Part shown: piece by piece, positions 13,657-22,743 of the stretch
Position numbering within the stretch: the first letter of the stretch is position 1
Layout: each line of letters begins with the position of its first letter
Assembly (NCBI GenBank): GCA_049423145.1
Contig: JBMSQF010000010.1
Coordinates: 1 to 48,442 of the forward strand
Length of the DNA: 48,442 nt
Source: RFTU01 sp049423145
GTDB taxonomy: Bacteria > Pseudomonadota > Gammaproteobacteria > Burkholderiales > Burkholderiaceae_C
Reading direction: 5' to 3'
Program-made: the position numbers and the translations under genes
Notes under the pieces: generated by a model
Database searches by the model: none
Seen by the model: only the letters and a program-made list of their open reading frames with translations
What the model was told of the DNA's origin: nothing

Positions 13657-14751
13657 TCACGGTAGCGGCTGCGCGGCGATGGAAGGCCGGCTCACCAACT
13701 CGGCCCATTCGTCGGCCAGCTGCTGGCTCGCAGACAGCGCCTGGCTCCACAGGAGCTCGCGGGTGTTCGGCTCATGAAGGAAGCGTTTGAAGTCCGAGCG
13801 ATCGGGAATCTTCCCACCGGGTAATTGCGCCAACCAGGCGGGACTCGGGCTCAGGACGATGGTGTTGTCCAGATAACTCGTGGCGCCATGCCGGTGGCGC
13901 AAGGGTTTGTCGAGCCAACCGGGAACCAATCGCGGCTGGAAGTGGGGTACCAAGGCCAAACCCTGGTCGAGTCGGTGGTAGGGCAGATGCACGTGGTAGT
14001 CCGTCAGGCCACCATCCCAATACGGTCCGGCAGGCCCACCCGCAATGTCCATCACGGGCTGCAACCAGAATGGAATGCTGCAGCTGGCCACCAGAACGTC
14101 TTCAAAATTGACCGCATCTAAGGGCGCCTCAACCGTGTGCAAATCCGGACGGGGACGCATCAACCAGTCGGGCGCCTTTGCGGTGGCCGAGAACCACACG
14201 CGCTGCAGGCTCTGATCCAGTAGCCGCCGGTCCAGGGCGTTGCCCAACACCGCAGTCGCAAAGCCCATCCCCATGCGCCAACGGTCCGGACGGGCCAACA
14301 GACCTCGGCCACGGGCAGTGATGATGTGCAGCCGCCAGCGGGGATGCTGCAGCAGATCAGCGCAGTGGCTTGGCGGGAAATGTTGATTCAGCGTGTCCCG
14401 AAATCGACGGCTCACCACCTCGGGACCGGGCAAGCGTCCATCGACCGTTCCGTAGCGTTCGTGGATGTAGTCGTGTCCCAGCCGACGCAAGGCCTCCTCG
14501 GGCCGCTTCAGGCAGGCGCATGCCAAACGCCATGCACCGATGGATGCGCCCACCAGGTCGATCTCGTGACCGCCCCCAGGCAACCAGTGGCCGAAAAGGA
14601 AGGCATCCAAGGGCAGCAAAATGAGGCCCTTGGGCCCACCCGCTGCCCCCGCCACGACGCGGATGTCTCGGGGCTGCAGTCCCCGCTCCAGCAGATGCGC
14701 GCGGGCACGCGGCCCTGCGTGCACCTGCAGAGCGGGCATCCGTTCAGACAT
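13657..14751 (-). CDS. Patatin-like phospholipase family protein
   Basis: The 364-residue protein has the patatin catalytic pattern: an oxyanion-hole Gly-rich loop GAAGGPKG (35-42), the nucleophile elbow GASIG with Ser70, and the DGG motif with Asp246 (YWDGGLTD). These form a Ser-Asp dyad for acyl ester hydrolysis of lipids. There is no signal peptide, so it is probably cytosolic or membrane-peripheral. It is 27 bases downstream of tex on the same strand. The physiological substrate is unknown; the family includes phospholipase A-type and neutral lipid hydrolases. Identification to family level is firm. Confidence 0.9.
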   Translation of the reverse strand: MSERMPALQVHAGPRARAHLLERGLQPRDIRVVAGAAGGPKGLILLPLDAFLFGHWLPGGGHEIDLVGASIGAWRLACACLKRPEEALRRLGHDYIHERYGTVDGRLPGPEVVSRRFRDTLNQHFPPSHCADLLQHPRWRLHIITARGRGLLARPDRWRMGMGFATAVLGNALDRRLLDQSLQRVWFSATAKAPDWLMRPRPDLHTVEAPLDAVNFEDVLVASCSIPFWLQPVMDIAGGPAGPYWDGGLTDYHVHLPYHRLDQGLALVPHFQPRLVPGWLDKPLRHRHGATSYLDNTIVLSPSPAWLAQLPGGKIPDRSDFKRFLHEPNTRELLWSQALSASQQLADEWAELVSRPSIAAQPLP

Positions 14752-14778
14752 GCGCCGTGATGGGGATGATGGTGGCGA

Positions 14779-17175
14779 TCATCGGCGCTGGGTCAGCTTG
14801 GCGAAGGCCACTGCCATGGCACCTTGGGAAGCCGGCTCCCGTCGGGCGGTATCCCGCCCTGCCCGTCCGCCATCGGACCGGGCACGCTCATCCCGCCCTG
14901 CGGGCTGGAAACGGTTGCCGGTGGGGGAGCATCCACCGGCCGGCTCTCGGCCACCGCGACCCGTGGCGCGGTGTGCACCGGCCTCGAGCTTCATGGTCAG
15001 GGAGATGCGCTTTCGGGCCAAATCCACCTCCAGGACCCGTACCTGGACCAGGTCTCCGGTCTTGACCACCTCACGGGCATCCTGGACGAAACGATGGGCC
15101 AATTGGCTCACATGGACCAAGCCGTCCTGGTGAACACCCAGGTCCACGAAGGCACCGAACTGGGCGACGTTGCTGACGGTGCCTTCAAGGGTCATCCCCT
15201 CTCGAAGGTCCTTGATGTCGTTGACGCCCTCGTTGAACCGTGCCACCTTGAAGTCGGGCCGCGGATCGCGTCCGGGCTTTTCCAACTCCTGCAGCACGTC
15301 GCGCACGGTGATCACGCCGAAACGCTCATCGGTGAACCGCTCGGGCAAGAGCCGACGCAGGACGTCCTGCGCACCGATCAACTCCTCGATGGGACGACCA
15401 GCGGCGCTGATGATCTTCTCCACCAGGGAATAGGTTTCCGGGTGGACCCCCGAGAGGTCCAGCGGGTTGTCACCACCCCGGATGCGAAGGAAGCCAGCCG
15501 ACTGCTCGTAGGTCTTGGGGCCCAAACCCGTGACCTCCAGCAACTGCTCACGCCGCCGGAAAGCGCCTTGCGCATCGCGCCACCGGACAATGCTGGCGGC
15601 CACACTGGGCGAGAGGCCGGAGACACGGGATAGCAAATGAGGAGAGGCCGTGTTGAGATCCACACCCACGGCGTTCACACAGTCTTCCACCACCGCGTCC
15701 AAGGCACGAGCGAGTTCCGACTGGTTCACATCATGCTGGTACTGTCCAACGCCGATGCTTTTGGGGTCGATCTTGACCAACTCGGCCAATGGATCCTGAA
15801 GCCGCCGAGCGATTGACACGGCTCCGCGCAGACTGACATCCAAATCGGGCAGCTCACGGCTGGCCACATCCGAGGCCGAGTAGACGGACGCACCGGCTTC
15901 GCTGACGACCACCTTGATGGGCAGCGTGACTTCGCCGCCCGCAGCGGCTTCCGACAAGCGCTTGAGCAGATCGCCGGCCAGCTGATCCGTCTCGCGGCTG
16001 GCCGTGCCGTTTCCAATGGCGATCAGGTTCACACCGTGCGCGCAGCAGAGCTTGGTCAGCGTGTGCAGGCTACCGTCCCAATCGCGGCGGGGCTCATGCG
16101 GGTAGATGGTCGCGGTATCGAGCACCTTGCCGGTGGAGGACACCACCGCCACCTTCACCCCGGTTCGGATGCCGGGATCCAGGCCCATCACCACCTTCGG
16201 CCCGGCGGGCGCGGCCAGCAGCAGGTCGCGCAGGTTGTCACCGAAGACCTTGATGGCCGTGGATTCGGCCGACTCTCGTAGGCGACCGAACAGATCACGC
16301 TCCAGGCTCAGGCTGAGCTTGACCTTCCAGGTCCAGGACAGACTCTTGCGGATCAGATCGTCAGCCGCACGCTGCTGGTGGCTCCAATTCAACAGGCGTG
16401 CCAGATGACCTTCTGCGATGCTCGGCTGGCCAGGCTGCAGTTCTTCATCCAGGCGCAGCTTGGCGTCCAAGATCTCCAAGCTGCGCCCGCGGAACACGGC
16501 CAAGGCCCGATGCGAAGGTACGCGGTGGATGGGTTCGTCATAGTCGAAGTAGTCGCGGAACTTGCCATGCTCCGGTTCATCGGGGGACTTGCCCGATGCA
16601 ATGCGGCTGCTGAACAGTCCCTCGGACCAAAGCCAATCACGGAGTGCGCCGACCACCCGGGCGTCCTCGGCCCACCGCTCGGACAGGATGTCACGCACAC
16701 CATCGAGTACGGCCGGTACATCGCCAAAGCCGGCCTCAGCATTGATGAAAGCCTGGGCTTCGGTAGCCGGCAGAAGGCTGGGATCTTCAAACAATCGGAG
16801 GGCAAGCGGCTCGAGTCCGGCCTCCCGCGCGATCATCCCCTTGGTGCGGCGCTTGGGCTTGAAAGGCACATAGAGGTCTTCGAGCTCCTGCTTGGTGAAC
16901 GCGGCCTCCAGTGCTGCGCGAAGCTCAGGAGTGAGCTTGCCCTGCTCGTCGATGCTTTGGATGACGACGGCACGCCGCTCTTCCAACTCGCGCAAGTAGG
17001 TCAGGCGACTCTCCAATTCACGCAGCTGTACATCATCCAAGCCACCGGTGGCCTCCTTGCGGTAACGGGCGATGAATGGAACGGTCGCGCCGCCATCGAG
17101 CAGTTCAACGGCGGCTTCAACTTGACGGACATGCACCGACAACTCGTCGGCGATCTGCAGGACGATCTTCTTCAA
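14779..17175 (-). CDS. tex: Tex family RNA-binding transcription accessory protein
   Basis: Tex is a conserved multi-domain nucleic-acid binding protein that affects transcription of some genes and stress tolerance. The 798 residues contain the N-terminal helical region (VRQVEAAVELLDGGATVPFIARYRKEATGGLDD), a YqgF-like RNase H fold (VVMGLDPGIRTGVKVAVVSSTGKVLDTATIYPH, about 325-360) and helix-hairpin-helix repeats (GVDLNTASPHLLSRVSGLSPSVAASIV). A C-terminal S1 domain follows (MTLEGTVSNVAQFGAFVDLGVHQDGLVHVSQL, about 655-725). The last 60 or so residues are Gly/Arg/Pro-rich low complexity. The ATG at 17175 gives MKKIVLQIADEL. It is first of a two-gene unit with the patatin-like gene. Confidence 0.95.
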   Translation of the reverse strand: MKKIVLQIADELSVHVRQVEAAVELLDGGATVPFIARYRKEATGGLDDVQLRELESRLTYLRELEERRAVVIQSIDEQGKLTPELRAALEAAFTKQELEDLYVPFKPKRRTKGMIAREAGLEPLALRLFEDPSLLPATEAQAFINAEAGFGDVPAVLDGVRDILSERWAEDARVVGALRDWLWSEGLFSSRIASGKSPDEPEHGKFRDYFDYDEPIHRVPSHRALAVFRGRSLEILDAKLRLDEELQPGQPSIAEGHLARLLNWSHQQRAADDLIRKSLSWTWKVKLSLSLERDLFGRLRESAESTAIKVFGDNLRDLLLAAPAGPKVVMGLDPGIRTGVKVAVVSSTGKVLDTATIYPHEPRRDWDGSLHTLTKLCCAHGVNLIAIGNGTASRETDQLAGDLLKRLSEAAAGGEVTLPIKVVVSEAGASVYSASDVASRELPDLDVSLRGAVSIARRLQDPLAELVKIDPKSIGVGQYQHDVNQSELARALDAVVEDCVNAVGVDLNTASPHLLSRVSGLSPSVAASIVRWRDAQGAFRRREQLLEVTGLGPKTYEQSAGFLRIRGGDNPLDLSGVHPETYSLVEKIISAAGRPIEELIGAQDVLRRLLPERFTDERFGVITVRDVLQELEKPGRDPRPDFKVARFNEGVNDIKDLREGMTLEGTVSNVAQFGAFVDLGVHQDGLVHVSQLAHRFVQDAREVVKTGDLVQVRVLEVDLARKRISLTMKLEAGAHRATGRGGREPAGGCSPTGNRFQPAGRDERARSDGGRAGRDTARREPASQGAMAVAFAKLTQRR

Positions 17176-17226
17176 AACGGGCTTCCAAGCGGAGAGGAAT
17201 GGGGAAGGCCGGTTTCCGAGGGGCCA

Positions 17227-18132
17227 CTAGGCCCTGCGCAGCGCTGCCCGCAAGCGCTCACCGATTTCAGGCCGATCTTTGAATGGGTCAGAGGGGTTGC
17301 GCGACATCAGCACATCTTCCATGCGCGTCTGGACAGGCGCCAATGCGTGCGGGTGGCTGTAGATATAGAACTGACCGGCTTCGATGGCGGCAAAGGTCGC
17401 CTTCGCCACATCGGCCGCACTGACCTTGCCCGACCCAACGGCCTTCTCGCTCATCGCCTGCGCGATCAACTGGCTGGGCGTGGGCTTTTGCTCACTGCGC
17501 AAGGCGGGGGGACGGTTGCGGTGGCTGTGGCTGATGCCGGTGGGCACAAAGTAGGGACACAGCACCGAAGCCCGGATCCGATCGGTAACCAGGCAAAGGT
17601 CCTGCTGCAGGGTTTCCGTGAGCGACACCACCGCGTGCTTGGTCACGTTGTAGACGCCCATGTTAGGCGCGTTCACCAGACCGGCCATGGACGCCGTGTT
17701 GACGATGTGAGCGTGGAAGCTGGGATCCCTTTGAGCGGCTTCCAGCATGCGCGGCGTGAACAGGCGCACGCCATGGGCCACGCCTCGAAGGTTGACCCCC
17801 AAGACCCAATCCCAGTCGCGCTCGGTGTGTTCCCAAATGAGCCCACCGTGGGCCACCCCGGCGTTGTTGAACAGCAGATTCGGCGTGCCAAATCGGTCGA
17901 GCGTTTGCTGCAACAGGGCCTCCACCGCAGCCGACTGGGCGATGTCGCCCACGCAGGTGATCACCTGTGCACCCAGGGCTCTGACGCGCTGCGCTGCAGC
18001 CTCCAACGCGTCGGCCTGGACATCGCCCATGACGACGTTGAGGCCGCTTTGAGCCGCGCGGAGGCTGAACTCAAGCCCAAAGCCCGAGGCGGCCCCGGTG
18101 ATGACAGCGGTTTGGCCAGACTGAAGTTTCAT
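17227..18132 (-). CDS. SDR family NAD(P)-dependent oxidoreductase
   Basis: The 301-residue protein is a classical short-chain dehydrogenase with cofactor motif TGAASGFG (12-19), NNAG (89-92) and the catalytic Ser148-Tyr161-Lys165 (NTASMAG, YNVTK). A C-terminal segment of about 50 residues after the fold (YIYSHPHALAPVQTRMEDVLMSRNPSDPF) is the type seen in SDRs of fatty-acid and alkane degradation clusters. The substrate is unknown. Its ATG overlaps the stop of the GNAT gene as ATGA, placing it last in the beta-oxidation operon. Confidence 0.9.
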   Translation of the reverse strand: MKLQSGQTAVITGAASGFGLEFSLRAAQSGLNVVMGDVQADALEAAAQRVRALGAQVITCVGDIAQSAAVEALLQQTLDRFGTPNLLFNNAGVAHGGLIWEHTERDWDWVLGVNLRGVAHGVRLFTPRMLEAAQRDPSFHAHIVNTASMAGLVNAPNMGVYNVTKHAVVSLTETLQQDLCLVTDRIRASVLCPYFVPTGISHSHRNRPPALRSEQKPTPSQLIAQAMSEKAVGSGKVSAADVAKATFAAIEAGQFYIYSHPHALAPVQTRMEDVLMSRNPSDPFKDRPEIGERLRAALRRA

Positions 18133-18593
18133 AAGGGGGTTTCCGGTTCAAGGAGCATCTCCACATGGGGGATGTCATCCTCCAGATAAGGATCGGTCAC
18201 CGTTCGAAAACCGAAGTCCTGGTAGAAGCGTTCCAGCCGCGCCTGGGCACTGATGCGGATGGGATGCCCGGGCCAAAGACGCCGACTTTGCGCCAAGCCT
18301 TGGGCCATCAATTCTCGCCCGACGCCGGATCGGCGGACCGCCGGGGATGAGATGACCCGCCCAATCGACGGTTCTGCATACTTCACGCCCGGGTCAACGA
18401 TGCGCAAGACGGCCTGCAAGGCACCCCTTTCATCCCGGCCCAGGAGGTGGTGCGAGTGCTTGTCAACGCCATCGGGGTCCTGAAAGATGCAGGACTGCTC
18501 GACCACGAACACAGCGCAGCGCAGCGCCAGCAGGTCATACACATCCAGCGGCCCCAGTTGCTCAAGCCGGCCGAGCGTCCAGCGCAGGCCCAT
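18129..18593 (-). CDS. ElaA-like GNAT family N-acetyltransferase
   Basis: The 154-residue protein matches the ElaA-type GNAT group: LDVYDLLALRCAVFVVEQSC, FQDPDGVDKHSHHLLGRDE, IGRVISSPAVRRSGVGRELM (the acetyl-CoA pyrophosphate loop) and the C-terminal ARLERFYQDFGFRTV. The acceptor substrate is unknown. The ATG at 18593 overlaps the upstream stop as TGATG, and its own stop overlaps the SDR start as ATGA, so it is translated as part of the operon. There is no obvious link to beta-oxidation; it may be a passenger in the operon. Confidence 0.88.
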   Translation of the reverse strand: MGLRWTLGRLEQLGPLDVYDLLALRCAVFVVEQSCIFQDPDGVDKHSHHLLGRDERGALQAVLRIVDPGVKYAEPSIGRVISSPAVRRSGVGRELMAQGLAQSRRLWPGHPIRISAQARLERFYQDFGFRTVTDPYLEDDIPHVEMLLEPETPL

Positions 18594-19609
18594 CAGCTGA
18601 TGCGCACCAACTGCTTGCCGAAGTTGCGGCCCTTGAGAAGACCGAGGAAGGCCTCCGGCGCCCTTTCGAGACCTTCTGCGATGGTCTCGCGGTACTTCAG
18701 TTGGCCCTGGGCCACGAGGCCGCCAAGTTCCTTCAAGGCCTGGGGCCACAACGGCATGTGTTCGCTGACGATGAAGCCCTCCATCCGCATGCGATTGACC
18801 AGGATCAGGGAGGGATTGGCCATGGGCAGCGGGTTGCCGTTGTAGCCGGCGATCATCCCGCACACGGCGATGCGTGAAAAGGCGTTTGAACGCAGCATCA
18901 CCGCGTCCAGGATTTGACCGCCTACGTTTTCAAAATGGGCGTCGATACCCATGGGGCATGCCGCCTTCAGCGCCACACTGAGCGCCTTCAGGTCGGGGCA
19001 GGCCTTGTAGTCGATGCAATCGTCAAATCCAAGCTCCTCCTTCACATAGGCGCATTTGTCAGGCCCACCGGCAATACCCACCACGCGACAGCCGCGCACC
19101 TTGGCCAACTGGCCCACGGCACCGCCCACGGCGCCACTGGCGGCACTCACCGTGATGGTCTGCCCCGCTTGAGGCTGCATGATCTGGGTCAGGCCATACC
19201 AGGCGGTGACACCCGGCATGCCTACGGCACCCAGGTAGGCCGAAAGGGGCAGGCGCGGATCGACCTTGCGCAACAGACCGGGTTGGGCACCGTCCACCAG
19301 CGAGTAGCGCTGCCAACCGCCCATGCCCACCACCGGATCACCCACCTGAAACCCAGGGTGGCGCGACTGTTCGACCACGCCGACCGTGCCGCCGATCATG
19401 GTGGTGTTCAGGGGCTGCGGCTCCGCATAGCTTTTGGATTCGTTCATGCGGCCGCGCATGTAGGGATCCAGGCTGAGGAACTGGTGACGCACCAGTACCT
19501 GCCCATCCTGCAGTGCGGGCACCGGAACCTCGACCAGGGCAAAGTTACCGGTGCTGGGCTCACCCAGCGGGCGGGACACCAGGTGGATCTGGATGTTCAT
19601 GGGGGTCAT
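18593..19609 (-). CDS. CurA-type NADP-dependent oxidoreductase (MDR superfamily)
   Basis: The 338-residue protein resembles NADPH-dependent curcumin/2-alkenal reductases: FLSLDPYMRGRMNE, GVVEQSRHPGFQVGDPVVGMGGWQ, GMPGVTAWYGL, the Rossmann motif SAASGAVGGAVGQLAKVRGCRVVGIAGG and HFENVGGQILDAV. It lacks zinc ligands, as expected. It reduces activated double bonds in this family and could handle unsaturated intermediates. The ATG at 19609 (MTPMNIQ) overlaps the thioesterase stop as ATGA and has AAGGA 10 bases upstream. The next ATG, at 19600, has none. Confidence 0.92.
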   Translation of the reverse strand: MTPMNIQIHLVSRPLGEPSTGNFALVEVPVPALQDGQVLVRHQFLSLDPYMRGRMNESKSYAEPQPLNTTMIGGTVGVVEQSRHPGFQVGDPVVGMGGWQRYSLVDGAQPGLLRKVDPRLPLSAYLGAVGMPGVTAWYGLTQIMQPQAGQTITVSAASGAVGGAVGQLAKVRGCRVVGIAGGPDKCAYVKEELGFDDCIDYKACPDLKALSVALKAACPMGIDAHFENVGGQILDAVMLRSNAFSRIAVCGMIAGYNGNPLPMANPSLILVNRMRMEGFIVSEHMPLWPQALKELGGLVAQGQLKYRETIAEGLERAPEAFLGLLKGRNFGKQLVRIS

Positions 19610-20052
19610 TCTTGGCCGTCCTTTCGAGGCAGAACGCGTAACCCGCTGGAGGCGGGCAACGCACGGAGGTATTTGAAAGTACCCGTGGCATGCGCACACA
19701 GGAGACCGGATGGTGCGTAGACGGAGCCTTCGGTGTAGGCCATGGTGCTGCTGCGGTGAAGCACACGGGCCACGCACCGGAGGTCGCCCTCACCCGGCCG
19801 CATGAAGGTGGTTTTCATCTCAACGGTCACCACACCGGGTCCTTTGTCCTGCCCCCTCATGTTGAGGCTGCGCGCTGCGTGCGCCATGGTCACGTCCAGC
19901 AGCGTCATCGTCACGCCTCCGTGGGCCACCTGCCAGGTGTTGAGAAGCTCCGGCCGCAGGTTGACGGTGATTTCGGCCTCACCGCCCGCCATGCGAAGCA
20001 GCAACAAGCCGAGGTAATCGGCGAAGGGAACGTGGGTTGGCGTCTCCATCAT
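19606..20052 (-). CDS. PaaI-type hotdog-fold thioesterase
   Basis: The 148-residue protein has the hotdog thioesterase pattern LLNTWQVAHGGVTMTLLDVTMAHAARS, where HGG and the following Asp are the active-site region, then VVTVEMKTTFMRPGEGDLRCVARVLHRSSTMAYTEG. Such enzymes hydrolyse acyl-CoA or aromatic acyl-CoA thioesters, often to release CoA from dead-end products. Two adjacent ATG codons overlap the stop of the SDR (GGATGATGG), so translation is coupled. Its place inside the beta-oxidation operon suggests a CoA-salvage role. Confidence 0.9.
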   Translation of the reverse strand: MMETPTHVPFADYLGLLLLRMAGGEAEITVNLRPELLNTWQVAHGGVTMTLLDVTMAHAARSLNMRGQDKGPGVVTVEMKTTFMRPGEGDLRCVARVLHRSSTMAYTEGSVYAPSGLLCAHATGTFKYLRALPASSGLRVLPRKDGQE

Positions 20053-20837
20053 CCACCATTGACGGCGGACACCCCGCCGTCGACCGCCAGAATCTGCCCG
20101 GTGATGTGCTTGCCCGCCGCACTGGCAAATAGCAGGGCTGCGCCTTTGAGGTCATCGTCATCACCGATGCGCTTGAGTGGTGCCGCATCGGCCAGGGTGT
20201 CGGCGCCGAAATGCTCCAGTGTTCCCTTGGTCATCTTGCTCGGGAAGAAACCGGGCGCCAGCGCGTTGACGGTGATGCCGTATGCGCCCCACTCCGAGGC
20301 CAGCGTCCGCGTGAAGTTGACGACCGCACCCTTGCTGGTGCCGTAGGCAATGAACTTCACATGCATGGATCCGGCCAGACCCGCAATCGAAGCCACATTG
20401 ATGATGCGCCCCTTGCGACGCGGAATCATGCTGATCTTGCCCACCGCCTGTGAGAAGAGAAACACGCTGCGTACATTCAGGTTCATCACCTTGTCCCAGC
20501 CTTCCAGCGGGTAGTCCTCAGCGGGCGCTCCCCAAGTGGCACCGGCGTTGTTGACCAAAATGTCGATCGGACCCAGCCGTTGCACGGTCTCGTCCACGAT
20601 GCGCTGCACCTGTGCCGGGTCACTGGCGTCACCCGCGACCCAGCGGACATCGATCCCCTTGGCGGCCAAGTCGGCCGCTGCTTCCTCCAGATCACTGGCC
20701 TTGCGTGACGTCAGCATGACCCGGGCGCCGGCCTCGCCCAAGGCCTCCGCGATCTGAAGCCCCAGGCCGCGGGACCCGCCAGTCACCAGCGCCAGTTGAC
20801 CGCTGAGGTCGAAGAGTTGTGCAATGGGAGTGCTCAT
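20049..20837 (-). CDS. SDR family oxidoreductase
   Basis: The 262-residue classical SDR has TGGSRGLG (19-26), NNAG (96-99) and the catalytic Ser150, Tyr165 and Lys169 (NVASIAG, YGTSKG), with C-terminal TGQILAVDGGVSA. It resembles the gluconate 5-dehydrogenase/3-oxoacyl-ACP reductase group, which is too broad to name a substrate. It lies 27 bases downstream of the acyl-CoA dehydrogenase and overlaps the thioesterase start. A 3-hydroxyacyl-CoA or 3-oxoacyl-CoA activity would fit the context but is inference. Confidence 0.9.
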   Translation of the reverse strand: MSTPIAQLFDLSGQLALVTGGSRGLGLQIAEALGEAGARVMLTSRKASDLEEAAADLAAKGIDVRWVAGDASDPAQVQRIVDETVQRLGPIDILVNNAGATWGAPAEDYPLEGWDKVMNLNVRSVFLFSQAVGKISMIPRRKGRIINVASIAGLAGSMHVKFIAYGTSKGAVVNFTRTLASEWGAYGITVNALAPGFFPSKMTKGTLEHFGADTLADAAPLKRIGDDDDLKGAALLFASAAGKHITGQILAVDGGVSAVNGG

Positions 20838-20864
20838 GAAAGTCCTGTCACATCGATCGGGTCG

Positions 20865-22727
20865 TCAAAACCAGCCATCCTGCATGTCACGGCAGACCGG
20901 GTTGCGCTGCGCGACCACCTGCAGCCACGGACCGATCTTGGGCAATTCGTAGTCGAAGAAATAGCGCTGCGCCGCCCTCAGGCCCTGGTGCTGGTCCTTG
21001 TCGGTATTGGCGCACAAAGCCACATCCAGCCATATCCAGGCCAGCACCACATGGCCGAAGGCTTGCAGATACGGGGTGGCGTTGGCCAGGGCCTCCTCAG
21101 GCTGACCAGTGGCCCAGGCGGCCTTGGTGGCTGCACCGAGTTGCTGCAACGCGGCTGCCAGGCGGTTGGCGGGCTCGGCGCATCCGGCCACGTGGCCGGC
21201 ACGCTCGATGGTGGTGCTGATCCGGGTGGCCAATAATTTCAAGCCCGCACCACCGTCCATCACCACTTTGCGGCCCAGAAGGTCCAGCGCCTGAATCCCA
21301 TGCGTGCCCTCATGAATCATGTTGAGCCGGTTGTCCCGCCAGTATTGCTCCACCGGGAAATCGCGCGTGTAGCCATAGCCTCCATGCACCTGGATGGCCA
21401 GGCTGTTGGCCTCCAGACACCACTCGCTGGGCCAGCTCTTGGCGATGGGCGTCAAGACCTCCAGCAGCAGGCGGGCCTCTTCCCTCGAGGCCTCGGGACC
21501 GGTGTGCAGCTCGTCCACCAGGCGCGCGCAATAGAGCTCCAGCGCCAAGGCCCCCTCGCAGTAGGCCTTCTGGGCCAACAGCATCCGCTTGATGTCGGCA
21601 TGCTCAATGATCGAAACCTGAGGCCGTTGCGGATCCTTGCCGGCAGGCCCAATGGGACGCCCCTGAGGACGCTGGCGCGCGTAGGCCAAGGAGGCCTCGT
21701 AACCCGCCATTCCCAACATGGCTGCGGCCAAGCCCACGCCGATGCGGGCTTCATTCATCATGTGGAACATGCATTTCAGACCATCGCCCGGCGCGCCAAC
21801 CCGATAGCCGATGGCGCCTGCACCGCGACCGTCCAGACCGCTGCCTGAACCGCCCTCAACACCACCGCCCGGCCCGGGGCGAACCGGAAAGCGACCCTCG
21901 CCAAAGTTCAGCAGCGTGTTGGTGGTGCCCCGCCAACCGCACTTGTGGTTCAAGCCGGCAAGCGCCACGTCGTTGCGTTCGCCAGTAAGGCGTCCCTCTT
22001 CGTCCACCAGCTTCTTGGGAACAATGAACAGCGAAATACCCTTGACGCCGGGAATGATCTGCCCATCGGGGCCTGGAATCTTGGCCAACACCAGGTGGAT
22101 GATGTTTTCGGTCAGCTCGTGCTCGCCCGCGCTGATCCACATCTTGTTGCCGCGCAGGCGGTAGCGCGGGCCCAAGGGATCCCTCTCAAACCCTGGACCA
22201 TCCGGGACCGCGCGCGCGGCCACATCCGACAGGCTAGAGCCCGCCTGTGGTTCGCTCAGGCACATGGTCCCAGAGAAACGGCCATTGAACTCGTTGAGGG
22301 CGAACACCTGCTGCTGCAGCGGTGTGCCATGCGCCATCAGCAGATTGGCGTTGCCCACGCTGAGCATCCCCGCGCCGATACTGACCGAGGCCTTGGCGAA
22401 AAAGGCGTTGGCCGCGGACTCCACCGTGTAGGGCAGTTGCATGCCGCCGATGGCGTAGTCCTGCGCGGCGCTGAGCATGCCCGAAGCCGCGTACGCGTCC
22501 CAGGCCTCTTGGGTGGCCTGGGGCAAGACCACCCGCTCACCATCGAACCGGGGTTCCTCGACATCGACCAGTCGGTTGAAGGGCGCGTACTTTTCCCTGG
22601 CGATGCGTTCACAGGTGTCCAATACCTGTGAAAACGTTTGAAGGCTGTGATCGGCAAAGCGGTCGCGTTGGGTCAGCTCTTCAACCCTCAACCAGTCCTG
22701 CAGCAGGAAGTCGATGACGGCGCGCAT
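20865..22727 (-). CDS. Acyl-CoA dehydrogenase (long, C-terminally extended type)
   Basis: This FAD enzyme makes the alpha-beta double bond in acyl-CoA. The 620 residues comprise an N-terminal helical domain, the FAD/substrate region (GTMCLSEPQAGSSLSD, then YRLRGNKMWISAGEHELTENIIHLVLAKI), the central FHMMNEARIGVGLAA and the catalytic Glu473 in NMIHEGTHGIQALDLLGRK. A further C-terminal domain follows (about 490-610), as in the ~600-residue acyl-CoA dehydrogenases. At about 277-305 there is a Gly/Pro-rich insert (RPGPGGGVEGGSGSGLDGRG) that breaks the usual short loop. The gene lies 16 bases after the thiolase stop. Confidence 0.93.
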   Translation of the reverse strand: MRAVIDFLLQDWLRVEELTQRDRFADHSLQTFSQVLDTCERIAREKYAPFNRLVDVEEPRFDGERVVLPQATQEAWDAYAASGMLSAAQDYAIGGMQLPYTVESAANAFFAKASVSIGAGMLSVGNANLLMAHGTPLQQQVFALNEFNGRFSGTMCLSEPQAGSSLSDVAARAVPDGPGFERDPLGPRYRLRGNKMWISAGEHELTENIIHLVLAKIPGPDGQIIPGVKGISLFIVPKKLVDEEGRLTGERNDVALAGLNHKCGWRGTTNTLLNFGEGRFPVRPGPGGGVEGGSGSGLDGRGAGAIGYRVGAPGDGLKCMFHMMNEARIGVGLAAAMLGMAGYEASLAYARQRPQGRPIGPAGKDPQRPQVSIIEHADIKRMLLAQKAYCEGALALELYCARLVDELHTGPEASREEARLLLEVLTPIAKSWPSEWCLEANSLAIQVHGGYGYTRDFPVEQYWRDNRLNMIHEGTHGIQALDLLGRKVVMDGGAGLKLLATRISTTIERAGHVAGCAEPANRLAAALQQLGAATKAAWATGQPEEALANATPYLQAFGHVVLAWIWLDVALCANTDKDQHQGLRAAQRYFFDYELPKIGPWLQVVAQRNPVCRDMQDGWF

Positions 22728-22743
22728 GGCAACCCCGGGGACC

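Noticed and set aside
16378..18189. Long plus-strand open frame opposite tex and the SDR gene
   Set aside because: It spans two well-supported minus-strand genes and an intergenic gap without any start signal or domain.
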